Below the pieces are notes generated by a model, which was not told the DNA's origin, ran no database searches, and was given only the letters and a program-made list of their open reading frames with translations. From positions 265 through 64,264 of the forward strand of contig NZ_ATZE01000001.1 in NCBI RefSeq assembly GCF_000428045.1: a DNA stretch of 64,000 nt. Direction: 5' to 3'. The stretch's first letter is position 1, and every line of letters starts with the position of its first letter. The translations under genes were made by a program, and so were the position numbers. Source of the DNA: Sedimenticola selenatireducens DSM 17993 (GTDB lineage: Bacteria > Pseudomonadota > Gammaproteobacteria > Chromatiales > Chromatiaceae). Shown in pieces: positions 17,116 through 27,030 of this stretch.

Positions 17116-17556
17116 ATGGGAAAAATATTAATCGTACTTCTACTATTGATACTGAGTTTCACTGTAAATGCACAACAGGAAAAAAATATGATCCTGGCGG
17201 CGACCGCTACTGGAATGCCAGGTCATCAGATGGGAAATAGTACAGAAAAGCTTGATTTGAAAATTCCACGTGTTCCCTTCAAGTATGGGCTAGGCATGAA
17301 CAGGTTTCGTACCCTGTGCTCTAGTTGCCACGGCAAATGGGGTGATGGTACAGAGCAAGGGCCGCCGCTATTACACTCTTTCTACAAACCATCACACCAT
17401 TCAGATGAGGCTTTTTACCGGGCAGCACGTGAGGGGGTTAGAGCACATCATTGGAAGTTTGGTGATATGCCTCAAGTAGAAGGCGTTACAAGAAAGGATG
17501 TCGATAAAATAATTCCGTTCATTCGCTGGTTACAGAAGGAGAATGGTATCTATTAG
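17116..17556 (+). CDS. Small class I cytochrome c with double-His signature
   Basis: Exported monohaem cytochrome c of 146 residues with a signal peptide (about 1-20), a spacer with MPGHQM, CSSCH at 68-72 and likely Met ligand in FGDMP (Met118). GTEQGPPLL, HHSDEAFYRAAREGV and AHHWKFGDMP place it in the same family as the cytochromes at 301-732 and 1651-2037. It closes the rightward arm, so family members sit at both ends of the copper block. AAGAGA lies seven bases before ATG 17116; a GTG three bases upstream is possible. Copper-related electron transfer is an inference from context. Confidence 0.85.
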   Translation: MGKILIVLLLLILSFTVNAQQEKNMILAATATGMPGHQMGNSTEKLDLKIPRVPFKYGLGMNRFRTLCSSCHGKWGDGTEQGPPLLHSFYKPSHHSDEAFYRAAREGVRAHHWKFGDMPQVEGVTRKDVDKIIPFIRWLQKENGIY

Positions 17557-17852
17557 AGTTGTAGGTGTGGATATGGAGGTTTTGCATTGGCCTCTCTGCG
17601 CCAGAGAATAATGGCGTATTCAGAATAACGATTGAAACAGGCAGGACTTTCAACAGATAAAACCAGGTTTTGTCCGACCAGACTGCCACCAAGAAGTTGA
17701 AGGCGGCCATAGACCGCACCATCACCCACTTCCAATAACCACCCGGCAAGGCGTCTTGCCAGGATGTCTCAGCCCTGTTTGGTTCATTCGAAAGGTGGCT
17801 GAGCGGCAGTCGAGTCATGCCGCGCCACGCCACGAATCAATAAACAATTTAC
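17557..17852. other. Intergenic region with possible eroded coding remnant
   Basis: This stretch of nearly 300 bases separates convergent genes. On the minus strand an open stretch reading LARRLAGWLLEVGDG and AVYGRLQLLGGSLVGQ (about 17553-17760) looks protein-like and continues in another frame upstream, as a frameshifted remnant would. I cannot assign a family. No terminator with a T-run is obvious. Confidence 0.3.
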
Positions 17853-19367
<1,515 letters not shown>

Positions 19368-20306
19368 ATGGTTTATAGGAACCGGGTGCGCAGGGTGACA
19401 GCCAATTCAGTCAATAAATCCATTCCTCAGTATGGTCTCTATGGTGAACCGGGATGGATCGATGATCCCGAGTTTATCCATATTGAAGATATCCGCAGGC
19501 GTAGCAGTGCCCTGGGTTGGGTTATTGGTGCCCATCGCCATGGCAGGCTGTTTCAGATGATCTGCATTGATGAGGGGGCGGTTGAGGTACACCTGGATGA
19601 GCGGGTGGCGAATCTTGAGAGTCCCAGCGTGATTACCATACCCGCGGGAGTCGTTCACAGTTTTCGTTTTGCGCCGGAGAGTGAGGGTGCTGTGGTCACA
19701 TTGGCCGAACCCCTGCTGCTGGAAACGGAGGGTGACCGTGCACTTGCATATTTCAGCGTATTGTTCACGGAGCCCGGGTGTATAAAGTTTCCACAGCGTG
19801 GACCGGTGCTTGCGAGGCTGAAAATGGTGCTGCAACAGCTAAAGGATGAATTTGCTCAGGCTCAGAGTGGCCGTGGCCTGATGTGTGAGTGGCTGATAAG
19901 TATCCTGCTCATGACAATTTATCGTCAGCAGGAAGCGAATGGGCAGTTGGAGGTCAGCGCCAGCGCGCCAAGTATGACGGCCGGCCAATTGAAGTTTCTG
20001 ATTGAAAGAAACTTTAAAGACCATTGGACCGTGGAGCAGTATGCGGATGCCATTGGCACTACCGTCAGCCGCCTGAACCGGTTGAGCAGGAGCGTGATGA
20101 ATCAAACGGTAGGCCAGATGATACAGGCGCGTATGGTGTTGGAGGTGAAGCGGCGCCTGATCTATACGCGTGCCACCCTTGACGAAATAGCCGCTGACCT
20201 GGGTTTTAAAGATCCGGGCTACTTTTCACGCTATTTCAAACGCGCGGTGGGGATGCCCCCGGGCCGTTTTCGCAACGAGAACAATTTTGATACCACCGCT
20301 GAATAA
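19368..20306 (+). CDS. AraC-family regulator, PobR-like
   Basis: Transcriptional regulator of 312 residues: an N-terminal cupin-type sensing part (VIGAHRHGRLFQMICIDEG, IPAGVVHSFRF) and two C-terminal HTH motifs (WTVEQYADAIGTTVSRLNRL; LDEIAADLGFKDPGYFSRYFKRAVG, split by a linker). Position next to and divergent from pobA, with the IPQYGLYGEPG start, suits a PobR-type activator responding to 4-hydroxybenzoate. The start is uncertain: ATG 19368 lacks a good ribosome site and GTG codons 19-28 bases further in are possible. It resembles the regulator at 20381-21289 in architecture. Confidence 0.88.
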   Translation: MVYRNRVRRVTANSVNKSIPQYGLYGEPGWIDDPEFIHIEDIRRRSSALGWVIGAHRHGRLFQMICIDEGAVEVHLDERVANLESPSVITIPAGVVHSFRFAPESEGAVVTLAEPLLLETEGDRALAYFSVLFTEPGCIKFPQRGPVLARLKMVLQQLKDEFAQAQSGRGLMCEWLISILLMTIYRQQEANGQLEVSASAPSMTAGQLKFLIERNFKDHWTVEQYADAIGTTVSRLNRLSRSVMNQTVGQMIQARMVLEVKRRLIYTRATLDEIAADLGFKDPGYFSRYFKRAVGMPPGRFRNENNFDTTAE

Positions 20307-20380
20307 CCGTGGCATGAAATGGGCTGGGGAGTGGGCGTGTTCCTTGAGCGTGGAATAGCGTGAGCACTGACAGTCCGTGT

Positions 20381-21289
20381 TCAGTGCTGTTGCCGGAATA
20401 GGGATTGTTCGCCGATCTTGTTTACGGCGTGTCGAAATGCTTTCGGTGGCTGGCCGGTCAGTCGTTTGAAAAAGCGTGAAAAATACGCCGGATCGTTGAA
20501 TCCAAGTCCGTAGGATATTTGACTGACACTCTGGACGGTGTAGATCAGGTTTCGCTTGGCCTCCAGCAGCACGCGTTCATGTATCAGCTGGAGGGCATTT
20601 TTATTGACCATTTGGCGGCACAGGTTATTCAGGTAAGAGGCGGTGATGCCGAGTTCTTCGGCGTAACTTTCTACTGTTCGCTGTTTCATGAAGTCACGAT
20701 TGATGAAATGGCTGAAGCGGCTAAAGTACTCGGCGCCGCGATTCTGGAGATTGACTGTGTCAACTATTGAAGGTGCATTGCGCTCAAGCCAGATACCCAG
20801 TAACTGGACCAGAAATATCAAGGCATACGCCCGGGAGTCCTCCGGCGGATGGCTGTATTCATGGGATAAAAGTTCCAATATGCCTTCCAGTTCGCGCTGG
20901 CTGTGTCGAATGGTCATGATCATGGTGGTTTTCATGGCCAGCTGTTCCTTGGCGAGCGTGTCTTCCAGCTTATCCAGTATCAGATTGGATATGGAAAGGA
21001 CACTACCCTCCACATCCTCCGACCAGGTGAAATCATGCACGCACATTTCGGAGATAACGATCAGGCAGGGTGCCTTGAGCGTGGTTGGATCTCCATCGAG
21101 GTTCGCGCGTCCATGACCCCGTTTCAGGTAGAAGATCTGTGTTAGCCCGGGATGGCGGTGCGGTCGGATCTTAAACTGATGTTTCCGGCTTCGGGTAATC
21201 AGCGGCTCGCAGTGCAACAAGTCGGGAGTGAGTGACTTCGCCTGCTCGCCATAAATCTCTATCGTGGGTATCTGGTGTGTCGGGTTCAT
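20381..21289 (-). CDS. AraC-family regulator, second PobR-like copy
   Basis: Regulator of 302 residues with the same layout: IPTIEIYGEQ start, cupin part (KIRPHRHPGLTQIFYLKRG), and two HTH motifs (TVESYAEELGITASYLNNLC; ISYGLGFNDPAYFSRFFKRLTG). It diverges from ligAB across 148 bases, so it may control protocatechuate ring cleavage while the copy at 19368 controls pobA. ATG 21289 is chosen over a TTG at 21325 because homologous-looking sequence starts there. Inducer (4-hydroxybenzoate or protocatechuate) cannot be decided from sequence. Confidence 0.88.
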   Translation of the reverse strand: MNPTHQIPTIEIYGEQAKSLTPDLLHCEPLITRSRKHQFKIRPHRHPGLTQIFYLKRGHGRANLDGDPTTLKAPCLIVISEMCVHDFTWSEDVEGSVLSISNLILDKLEDTLAKEQLAMKTTMIMTIRHSQRELEGILELLSHEYSHPPEDSRAYALIFLVQLLGIWLERNAPSIVDTVNLQNRGAEYFSRFSHFINRDFMKQRTVESYAEELGITASYLNNLCRQMVNKNALQLIHERVLLEAKRNLIYTVQSVSQISYGLGFNDPAYFSRFFKRLTGQPPKAFRHAVNKIGEQSLFRQQH

Positions 21290-21437
21290 ATCGTCGGCCT
21301 GGCGAGGAATATATGAAATGTACAAGAATAAATGCGATATGTCTCTTTATAAACTGATATTTATCATTAAATATACAAGTATGGCGGCCGTGTGATATTG
21401 CCTGCCAGTTAACCCTAACTCGAGAAGGATGATCAAC

Positions 21438-21839
21438 ATGGTTTGGCAAAAGCATGATTATGAAGATATTCCTGGTACCTACGTATTCAATGGTGAGCGG
21501 TCCCATTCAGGTTACAACCTGAACAAAATGGCGTTTTCATTCAATCACGAAGCGAATCGGAAAGAGTTTGCTGCGGATATGGATGCCTACTGCAGGAAGT
21601 ACAATCTGTCTGATGAGCAGCGCGAGGCCGTGCTTGCCGGCGATTTCCTCAAACTTCTGCATCTGGGGGGGAATGTTTATTACCTGGCAAAGATTGCAAT
21701 TTTTCATGGTCTGACGGTTCAGGATGCCGGGGCGTCGTTCCAGGGAATCACGACTGCGGAGTTTAAGAAAAAGCTGGAGGATAATGCTGAAGGCTTTCAG
21801 GAAGCATTGAAGAAGCGCGGAGGTTTCTGGCATGGCTAA
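21438..21839 (+). CDS. ligA: Protocatechuate 4,5-dioxygenase alpha subunit
   Basis: Small subunit of 133 residues. Family features: DIPGTYVFNGERSHSGYNLN near the start and FCMSL-type helices replaced here by MAFSFNHEANRKEF, then LLHLGGNVYYLAKIAIFHG and a C-terminal KKRGGFWHG. With LigB it opens protocatechuate between carbons 4 and 5 to 4-carboxy-2-hydroxymuconate semialdehyde. GAGAAGGA lies nine bases before ATG 21438; the ATG at 21429 abuts the ribosome site and is rejected. The end overlaps ligB by eight bases. Confidence 0.95.
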   Translation: MVWQKHDYEDIPGTYVFNGERSHSGYNLNKMAFSFNHEANRKEFAADMDAYCRKYNLSDEQREAVLAGDFLKLLHLGGNVYYLAKIAIFHGLTVQDAGASFQGITTAEFKKKLEDNAEGFQEALKKRGGFWHG

Positions 21840-22677
21840 AATCATTGGTGGCATCACAACATCGCATATTCCCGCTATTGGCAATGCCATGGCAAGCAAG
21901 TTGGAAAACGACCCTTACTGGAAGCGTTTTTTTGACGGTTACGAGCCGGTCAAGGCCTGGCTTGAAGAGGTGAAGCCGGATGTCGCGATAATTGTGTATA
22001 ACGATCATGGGCTCAATTTTTTCCTGAATACAGTACCCACTTTCGCGTTGGGCTGTGCCGATGAGTACCATAACGATGATGAAGGCTGGGGCATTCCCAC
22101 TACCGCATCGTTTAAAGGCGATGCACAGTTTTCCTGGCATCTGGCCGAATCACTAATTAACCAGAACTTTGATCTGACCACCTGTCAGGAGATGAAAGTT
22201 GACCATGGATGCGTGGTTCCCATGAGCCTGATGTGGCGCCATCTGCCCGAGTGGCCTTGCAAACTGATTCCGTTGGCGGTCAACACGGTGCAGCATCCGC
22301 TTCCGAGTGCACAGCGCTGCTATGATCTGGGTAAGGCGCTGCGCAAAGCGATCGAATCCTACCCGGAGGATACCAAGGTGGTAATTTTTGGTACCGGTGG
22401 GTTGTCCCACCAGCTACAGGGTGAGCGCGCCGGTATTATCGATGTCGAGTTCGATATGGAGTGCATGGAGTATATTGTTAACGACCCGGACAAGATGACG
22501 GCCTTTTCCAATACCGAGATCATGGAGAAGGCGGGTACTGAAGGCATAGAGGTAATCATGTGGATGGTGATGCGTGGTGCGTTGGCTCCCAATGTGAACG
22601 TGTTGCACAAGCACTATCATGCACCGATCTCCAATACCGGGGCCGGTGTGCTTCTGTTGACCGACGCCAAGGACTGA
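21832..22677 (+). CDS. ligB: Protocatechuate 4,5-dioxygenase beta subunit
   Basis: Catalytic extradiol dioxygenase subunit of 281 residues, class III (LigB) fold. The Fe(II) ligands expected by family are visible: His12 in ITTSHIPAIG and His59 in YNDHGLNFF, plus a later acidic ligand; the catalytic His lies in GTGGLSHQLQGERAG. The eight-base overlap with ligA indicates translational coupling of the two subunits. A strong hairpin follows the stop at 22721-22746. Substrate protocatechuate is supported by pobA upstream and by ligC, ligI, ligU, ligJ and ligK around it. Confidence 0.96.
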   Translation: MAKIIGGITTSHIPAIGNAMASKLENDPYWKRFFDGYEPVKAWLEEVKPDVAIIVYNDHGLNFFLNTVPTFALGCADEYHNDDEGWGIPTTASFKGDAQFSWHLAESLINQNFDLTTCQEMKVDHGCVVPMSLMWRHLPEWPCKLIPLAVNTVQHPLPSAQRCYDLGKALRKAIESYPEDTKVVIFGTGGLSHQLQGERAGIIDVEFDMECMEYIVNDPDKMTAFSNTEIMEKAGTEGIEVIMWMVMRGALAPNVNVLHKHYHAPISNTGAGVLLLTDAKD

Positions 22678-22720
22678 ATCGCGAGGATCTTGCAGGCGCT
22701 CACGTAACCGCCTCGGAATA

Positions 22721-22746
22721 TAACGGCCCCCGGTTTGGGGCCGTTA
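22721..22746 (+). terminator. Strong hairpin after ligAB
   Basis: TAACGGCCCC pairs perfectly with GGGGCCGTTA across a six-base loop. There is no T-run, so it may be a 3'-end stabilising hairpin or a weak terminator. Confidence 0.6.
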
Positions 22747-22901
22747 CGCATGCCGGTTCAGAAAGCGCCAGCATAAATGCGAAGCGGTCTTTGTAACGAG
22801 CCGTTTCGCCAGCCGCTTAGTCAGTTCACCCATCAAGAGCCGCAAGCGACAGCCGCCACAATGCGAATGTCGACTAATGAAAATCACGGCCGTCCGATAA
22901 A

Positions 22902-23003
22902 CCCCCTCTCCCTCGGGAGAGGGTTGGGGTGAGGGGATTGGATGCGGTAACGCGTTGTTTATTCATACCCTCATCCTGTCCTTCTCCCAGAGGGAGAAGG
23001 GAC
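22902..23003. repeat. Inverted pair of REP-like palindromic repeats
   Basis: Two related G/C-rich elements face each other: CCCCTCTCCCTCGGGAGAGG followed by GTTGGGGTGAGGG at 22902-22936, and ACCCTCATCC followed by CTTCTCCCAGAGGGAGAAGG at 22967-23003. Each has a CTCCC/GGGAG hairpin and a GGGGTGAGGG tail (or its complement). This is the REP/REPIN style of dispersed element common between gammaproteobacterial genes, spread by RAYT-type transposases. It sits between the convergent ligAB and ligI units. The rest of 22678-23169 shows no gene. Confidence 0.75.
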
Positions 23004-23114
23004 GCACTAAATGCATTTTTCATCTCTCCGTGCTTCGTTGTTGTATTTAATATCACCAAAATATGAATGAGTTATAAATACAAAATACGAAGTTTTATGG
23101 GGCAGCAGTGCATG

Positions 23115-23141
23115 AAAAAAAGCCCGGAAAGAGGGCTTTTT
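23115..23141 (-). terminator. Bidirectional rho-independent terminator
   Basis: AAAAAAGCCC and GGGCTTTTTT form a perfect stem around a short GGAAAGA loop, with A/T runs on both sides, so it can stop transcription both ways. It lies just after the ligJ-ligK-ligU-ligI operon, which runs leftward. Confidence 0.88.
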
Positions 23142-23169
23142 CTGTACCCGGTGAAAGTGGTATCAGGGA

Positions 23170-24051
23170 TCAACGGGTGTGATCCTGCCAATACAGTCGC
23201 ATTGGATTGTCAATCAGCAGGGCCTGCTGGAGGTCCGGCGTGGGCGCGATCTTGGGAATCACGTCAACCAGCTTGCCATCATCCGGGATATGGGACTTCA
23301 TGTTCGGATGCGGCCAGTCAGTGCCCCACAGGACCCGGTCCGGGAACCTCTCCACCAGTGTCCTGGCGAAAGGAACCACGTCATCGTAATTGGGCGGGTT
23401 CAGGGTGAGTCGCTCAGGGCAACTGACCTTGGTCCAGATATTCTCGTGCGCTTGCAGGAGTGTCACGAAACGCTGAAAGTCCTCATGCTCCACATCCTTG
23501 GATACATCCGGACGTCCCATGTGATCAACCACGATCAGGGTATTCAATTGCATGAGGAACGGCGTCAGCTCTTCCAGGTCCTGGGCTTCAAAATAGACCA
23601 CGATATGCCAGCCCAGTGGTCGGATCTTTTCCGCGATGTCGAGAAAAACCTCTTTTGGTGTGGTGTCGACCAGGCGCTTTACAAAATTGAAACGTACTGC
23701 CCTGACGCCGGCGTTATGCATGGCCTGGAGTTCTTCGTCTGTAATGTTCGGGTCCACCACGGCAACGCCACGGGCGCGGTCGCCGGCATACTGCAGGGCA
23801 TCAAGCAGCGCGGCATTGTCAGTGCCATGACAGGATGCCTGCACGATCACGTTGCGCGCGAATCCGAGGTGATCGCGTAGTGCAAACAGCTTTTCCTTGG
23901 GTGCGTCGCAGGGGGTGTACTTGCGCTTTGGATGATAGGGGAATGTATCCGCGGGTCCAAATACATGGCAATGGGCATCTACGGCGCCTTCCGGCACCGA
24001 AAATGCGGGTTTGCTGGGATTGTCGTGAAAAGGTAAGTAATCGGGGTCCAT
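23170..24051 (-). CDS. ligI: 2-pyrone-4,6-dicarboxylate hydrolase
   Basis: Amidohydrolase-superfamily lactonase of 293 residues. It opens 2-pyrone-4,6-dicarboxylate (the LigC product) to 4-oxalomesaconate. Motifs include VDAHCHVFGP, VIVQASCHGTDN, VVDHMGRPD and the catalytic aspartate in GTDWPHPN. The fold family is cog3618-type, usual length about 290. AGGA six bases before ATG 24051 sets the start; a longer reading to 24093 would overlap ligU and lacks support. Last gene of the leftward operon ligJ-ligK-ligU-ligI. Confidence 0.95.
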   Translation of the reverse strand: MDPDYLPFHDNPSKPAFSVPEGAVDAHCHVFGPADTFPYHPKRKYTPCDAPKEKLFALRDHLGFARNVIVQASCHGTDNAALLDALQYAGDRARGVAVVDPNITDEELQAMHNAGVRAVRFNFVKRLVDTTPKEVFLDIAEKIRPLGWHIVVYFEAQDLEELTPFLMQLNTLIVVDHMGRPDVSKDVEHEDFQRFVTLLQAHENIWTKVSCPERLTLNPPNYDDVVPFARTLVERFPDRVLWGTDWPHPNMKSHIPDDGKLVDVIPKIAPTPDLQQALLIDNPMRLYWQDHTR

Positions 24052-24067
24052 GGAGTATCCTGGTCTC

Positions 24068-25126
24068 TCAGTCGGCGAACACTTCGCCATCAAATAGTTT
24101 GCGGGCCGTTCTTAGTATCGCGGCATTTTTCACGTCACCCCGGTCATTGGTCTCCAGGATAACCGTCATTTCACCAATGGGATGCTCAATGGGCATGACT
24201 TTTCTGGTGCCGGCCGAAATATTGGCCAGCGCATGAGCCGGCGAATCGGGCAGCATGCAGGCGGTGGCGACACTCACCGCTCCCAGTACACCAATAGAGG
24301 CATGGCAGCGGTGGGGAATGAATGTTCGAGTGGATATTGCACCACCCTGGGTTGCGGGACTGACCATGCTCATTTTGGGGACGGACTTGTGGGTGACATC
24401 ACCCAGATTCATCATCTGTCCCGCCTGCAAGCGGATTGATTCCAGTCTCTCCTTCAAGCGGTCGTTCTGTTCCAGTTGCTCTCGCGTCTCGGTTCCCGTG
24501 ATGCCCAGGTCCGCGGCATTCATGACGACCACCGGCATGCCATTGTCGATGCAAGTCACCTTGATGCCGTCAATCAGATCCACCTGGTTGCCTGTGGGCA
24601 GGAGGCTGCCACAGGTGGAACCGGCAGTATCCTTGAACGTGACTGGTATTGCGCTGGCCGTGCCGGGGACGCCGTCAATATGTGCGTCGCCCTGATAGAT
24701 CACCGCACCCGCATGGGTCGAAACCCGCTCGATGGCGATCTGCCCGGTATTCTCCATGAAAATGGTCACGCCGGTTTCGCCTTCCTGTGCCGTGACCAAC
24801 CCTCTCTCGATCGCGAAGGGGCCGACTCCGGCCAGGATATTACCGCAGTTTTGCGCATCCGTAACAATCGCCTGATCAACGAACACCTGCAGAAACAGGT
24901 AATCGACATCGATGCCGTCGCGACCGGATTTTTTGATGACTGCAACCTTTGAGGTCAGTGGATCGGCACCGCCGATGCCGTCGATCTGCCGGGGATCGGG
25001 GGAGCCCATGATACGCAGCAAAAAGGCGTTCCGCTCCGTCTGGTCAGTGGGCAGGTCACCGGCCAGAAAGTACGCGCCTTTCGAGGTGCCGCCGCGCATC
25101 CACATGCAACGCACCGGTTTAGACAT
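24068..25126 (-). CDS. ligU: 4-oxalomesaconate tautomerase (PrpF family)
   Basis: Isomerase of 352 residues in the PrpF family, diaminopimelate-epimerase fold. [15 protein letters not shown] at the N-terminus, [14 protein letters not shown] and [17 protein letters not shown] are characteristic, and STHAG and NPDG-like loops follow. In this context it matches LigU/GalD, which converts the keto and enol forms of 4-oxalomesaconate between LigI and LigJ steps. Its start overlaps the end of ligK by eight bases. PrpF aconitate isomerase would be the alternative call, but the surrounding lig genes argue against it. Confidence 0.92.
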   Translation of the reverse strand: MSKPVRCMWMRGGTSKGAYFLAGDLPTDQTERNAFLLRIMGSPDPRQIDGIGGADPLTSKVAVIKKSGRDGIDVDYLFLQVFVDQAIVTDAQNCGNILAGVGPFAIERGLVTAQEGETGVTIFMENTGQIAIERVSTHAGAVIYQGDAHIDGVPGTASAIPVTFKDTAGSTCGSLLPTGNQVDLIDGIKVTCIDNGMPVVVMNAADLGITGTETREQLEQNDRLKERLESIRLQAGQMMNLGDVTHKSVPKMSMVSPATQGGAISTRTFIPHRCHASIGVLGAVSVATACMLPDSPAHALANISAGTRKVMPIEHPIGEMTVILETNDRGDVKNAAILRTARKLFDGEVFAD

Positions 25127-25796
25127 ACATCAGCCCTTTCTCTTGCAAGCGGGGGCGCATATTGTAGATGTCCAGTCCCAACTCGCCGTTGGCCAGCCGG
25201 ACACGCTTGGTTTCCTCGTTTTCCAGGCGTTTCCGGGAAGCCGCCAGTACCGCCTCGGCCTCTTCCCGGCGAACCACCACCACACCGTCATCATCCGCGA
25301 CAATTACATCACCCGGGTTGATCAGCTGGTCGGCGCACACCAGCGGCACGTTCACCGAGCCGAGAGTCTCTTTAATAGTGCCCTGGGAAAAGACATGCTT
25401 TGACCAGACAGGGAAGTTCATCTTCCTGAGATCGCGCGTATCCCGGACACCGCCTTCGATGATCAGTCCGACCACGCCGCGTACCTGTGCCGAGGTGGCC
25501 AGCAGATCACCGAAGTATCCATGGTTGGATGGAGAAGTGGGTGAAAACACCAGGATATCACCCGGTTTGGCCTGTTCGATTGCGACGTGCATCATCCAGT
25601 TATCCCCGGCGGCCCCGGAGATGGTCAAGGCGGAGCCGGCAACAGACACATCCTGCTGGATGGGGCGCATGTAGTCCGCCAGGAGTCCCCGTCTACCTTG
25701 CGCCTCGTGGATGGTGGCGACGCCACACGCTGCCAGTCCGTCAACAATTTCCCGGGGCGCACGCTCGATATTCTGAACAACAACATTTTCACGCAT
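25119..25796 (-). CDS. ligK: 4-carboxy-4-hydroxy-2-oxoadipate aldolase
   Basis: RraA-fold class II aldolase of 225 residues cleaving 4-carboxy-4-hydroxy-2-oxoadipate to pyruvate and oxaloacetate, the last step of the pathway. The divalent-metal and substrate loop [13 protein letters not shown] shows the family R-D pair, and [12 protein letters not shown] follows. AAGGA precedes the ATG. It overlaps ligU and lies 32 bases after ligJ. Confidence 0.95.
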   Translation of the reverse strand: MRENVVVQNIERAPREIVDGLAACGVATIHEAQGRRGLLADYMRPIQQDVSVAGSALTISGAAGDNWMMHVAIEQAKPGDILVFSPTSPSNHGYFGDLLATSAQVRGVVGLIIEGGVRDTRDLRKMNFPVWSKHVFSQGTIKETLGSVNVPLVCADQLINPGDVIVADDDGVVVVRREEAEAVLAASRKRLENEETKRVRLANGELGLDIYNMRPRLQEKGLMYV

Positions 25797-25828
25797 GATA
25801 GAAAATCCTTAAAAAGTGTGGGTACCGC

Positions 25829-26845
25829 TCAGGCTTCAATCCGCAGACGACTGAAGACGCGGCGCGCATTGCCCTCAAAAATCTGTTGCTTCTGTTCGCT
25901 GGTCAGTTTCGGATTGTTGTCAATATAGCGCTTTGTATCGTCGAAATAGTGCCCGGTTTCAGGGTCTATTCCTCTCACTGCCCCGATCATTTCAGATGCA
26001 AACAGGATGTTTTTGGTCGGAATAATATCCAGCAGCAGGTCGATGCCTTTCTGATGATAGACACAGGTATCGAAGTAAATGTTCTGGAGTGCAGATTCCT
26101 CCAGCGGAGCGTAGCCCTTGTCCTGCATCAGGCCGCGGAATCGTCCCCAGTGGTAGGGTACGGCGCCGCCACCGTGGGGAATGATGATCTTCAGCTGAGG
26201 AAAGTCCTTGAACACATCGGACATTACCAGTTGCTGAAAACCGGTCGTATCAGCGCCCAGGTAGTGGGATCCGGTGGTGTGGAAGCAGTCGTTGCAAGCC
26301 GCGCTCACGTGGATCATGGCAGGTACGTCCAGTTCGCACATTTTTTCATAAATGGGATAAAAGGCGCGGTCAGCCAGGGAGGTATCCTTCCAGTACCCGC
26401 CGGACGGGTCCGGGTTCAGGTTGCAGCCGATGAACCCCATCTCCTCCACGCACCGAACCAGTTCTGGTATGGACTTCTCCGGTGCCACTCCCGGCGACTG
26501 CGGCAACTGGGCAACCGGCGCGAAGTTCCTGGGGAACAGCTCGCAGACGCGTTTGATAAGCTCGTTCTGGTGTTCGGTCCAGTATTTGCTGGTGTATTCA
26601 TTTCCGATATGGTGTCCCATCCAGCTGGCGCGGGGGGAAAAAATGGTCAGGTCGGTGCCGCGCTCTTTCTGCAGTCGCAGTTGATTATTGTCTATGCTCT
26701 CAATGATTTCATCATCACTGACCGATACCTTTCCCTTTTCACCCTTGTAGGCTGGATTATTGGCAACGGCCTGCTTCTGTTTTTCCCGGTATTCACCGAC
26801 GCCAGGTGGCGTGGTGGTGTAGTGTCCATGACAATCGATTATCAT
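25829..26845 (-). CDS. ligJ: 4-oxalomesaconate hydratase
   Basis: Amidohydrolase-2 family protein of 338 residues. It hydrates 4-oxalomesaconate (enol form) to 4-carboxy-4-hydroxy-2-oxoadipate. Metal-site motifs are IIDCHGHYTT at the start, MIHVSAAC in the middle, IIPHGGGAVPYHWGRF and a late NILFASEM. AGAGG seven bases before the ATG supports the start. First gene of the leftward ligJ-ligK-ligU-ligI operon; the divergent LysR regulator begins 185 bases upstream. Confidence 0.95.
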   Translation of the reverse strand: MIIDCHGHYTTTPPGVGEYREKQKQAVANNPAYKGEKGKVSVSDDEIIESIDNNQLRLQKERGTDLTIFSPRASWMGHHIGNEYTSKYWTEHQNELIKRVCELFPRNFAPVAQLPQSPGVAPEKSIPELVRCVEEMGFIGCNLNPDPSGGYWKDTSLADRAFYPIYEKMCELDVPAMIHVSAACNDCFHTTGSHYLGADTTGFQQLVMSDVFKDFPQLKIIIPHGGGAVPYHWGRFRGLMQDKGYAPLEESALQNIYFDTCVYHQKGIDLLLDIIPTKNILFASEMIGAVRGIDPETGHYFDDTKRYIDNNPKLTSEQKQQIFEGNARRVFSRLRIEA

Positions 26846-26958
26846 CTGCAGGCCTCTAATTTGGTATGCATAAGTGTTCCGAATCCGAATCAGGTGGCTG
26901 ATCCATGTTCGTACCAGTATGGGGATAACGATAGGAGAATTAGGCGCAAGCTGGCTAT

Positions 26959-26994
26959 TTGATTTTTAAAGATATGGTATTGATTTTTGAGATA
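26959..26994. promoter_or_regulatory. Direct repeat, probable LysR-regulator site
   Basis: TTGATTTTTAAAGATA (26959) and TTGATTTTTGAGATA (26980) are direct repeats 21 bases apart, two helical turns, in the divergent ligJ / LysR-gene region. They lie just upstream of the regulator start and are the best candidate binding sites for it. Confidence 0.5.
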
Positions 26995-27030
26995 GCCTAT
27001 GATTCAAAGAGCAACCGTTCAGAGTCGAAC

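Noticed and set aside
25886-26962. Plus-strand open frame of 358 codons
   Set aside because: Antisense to ligJ across its full length.
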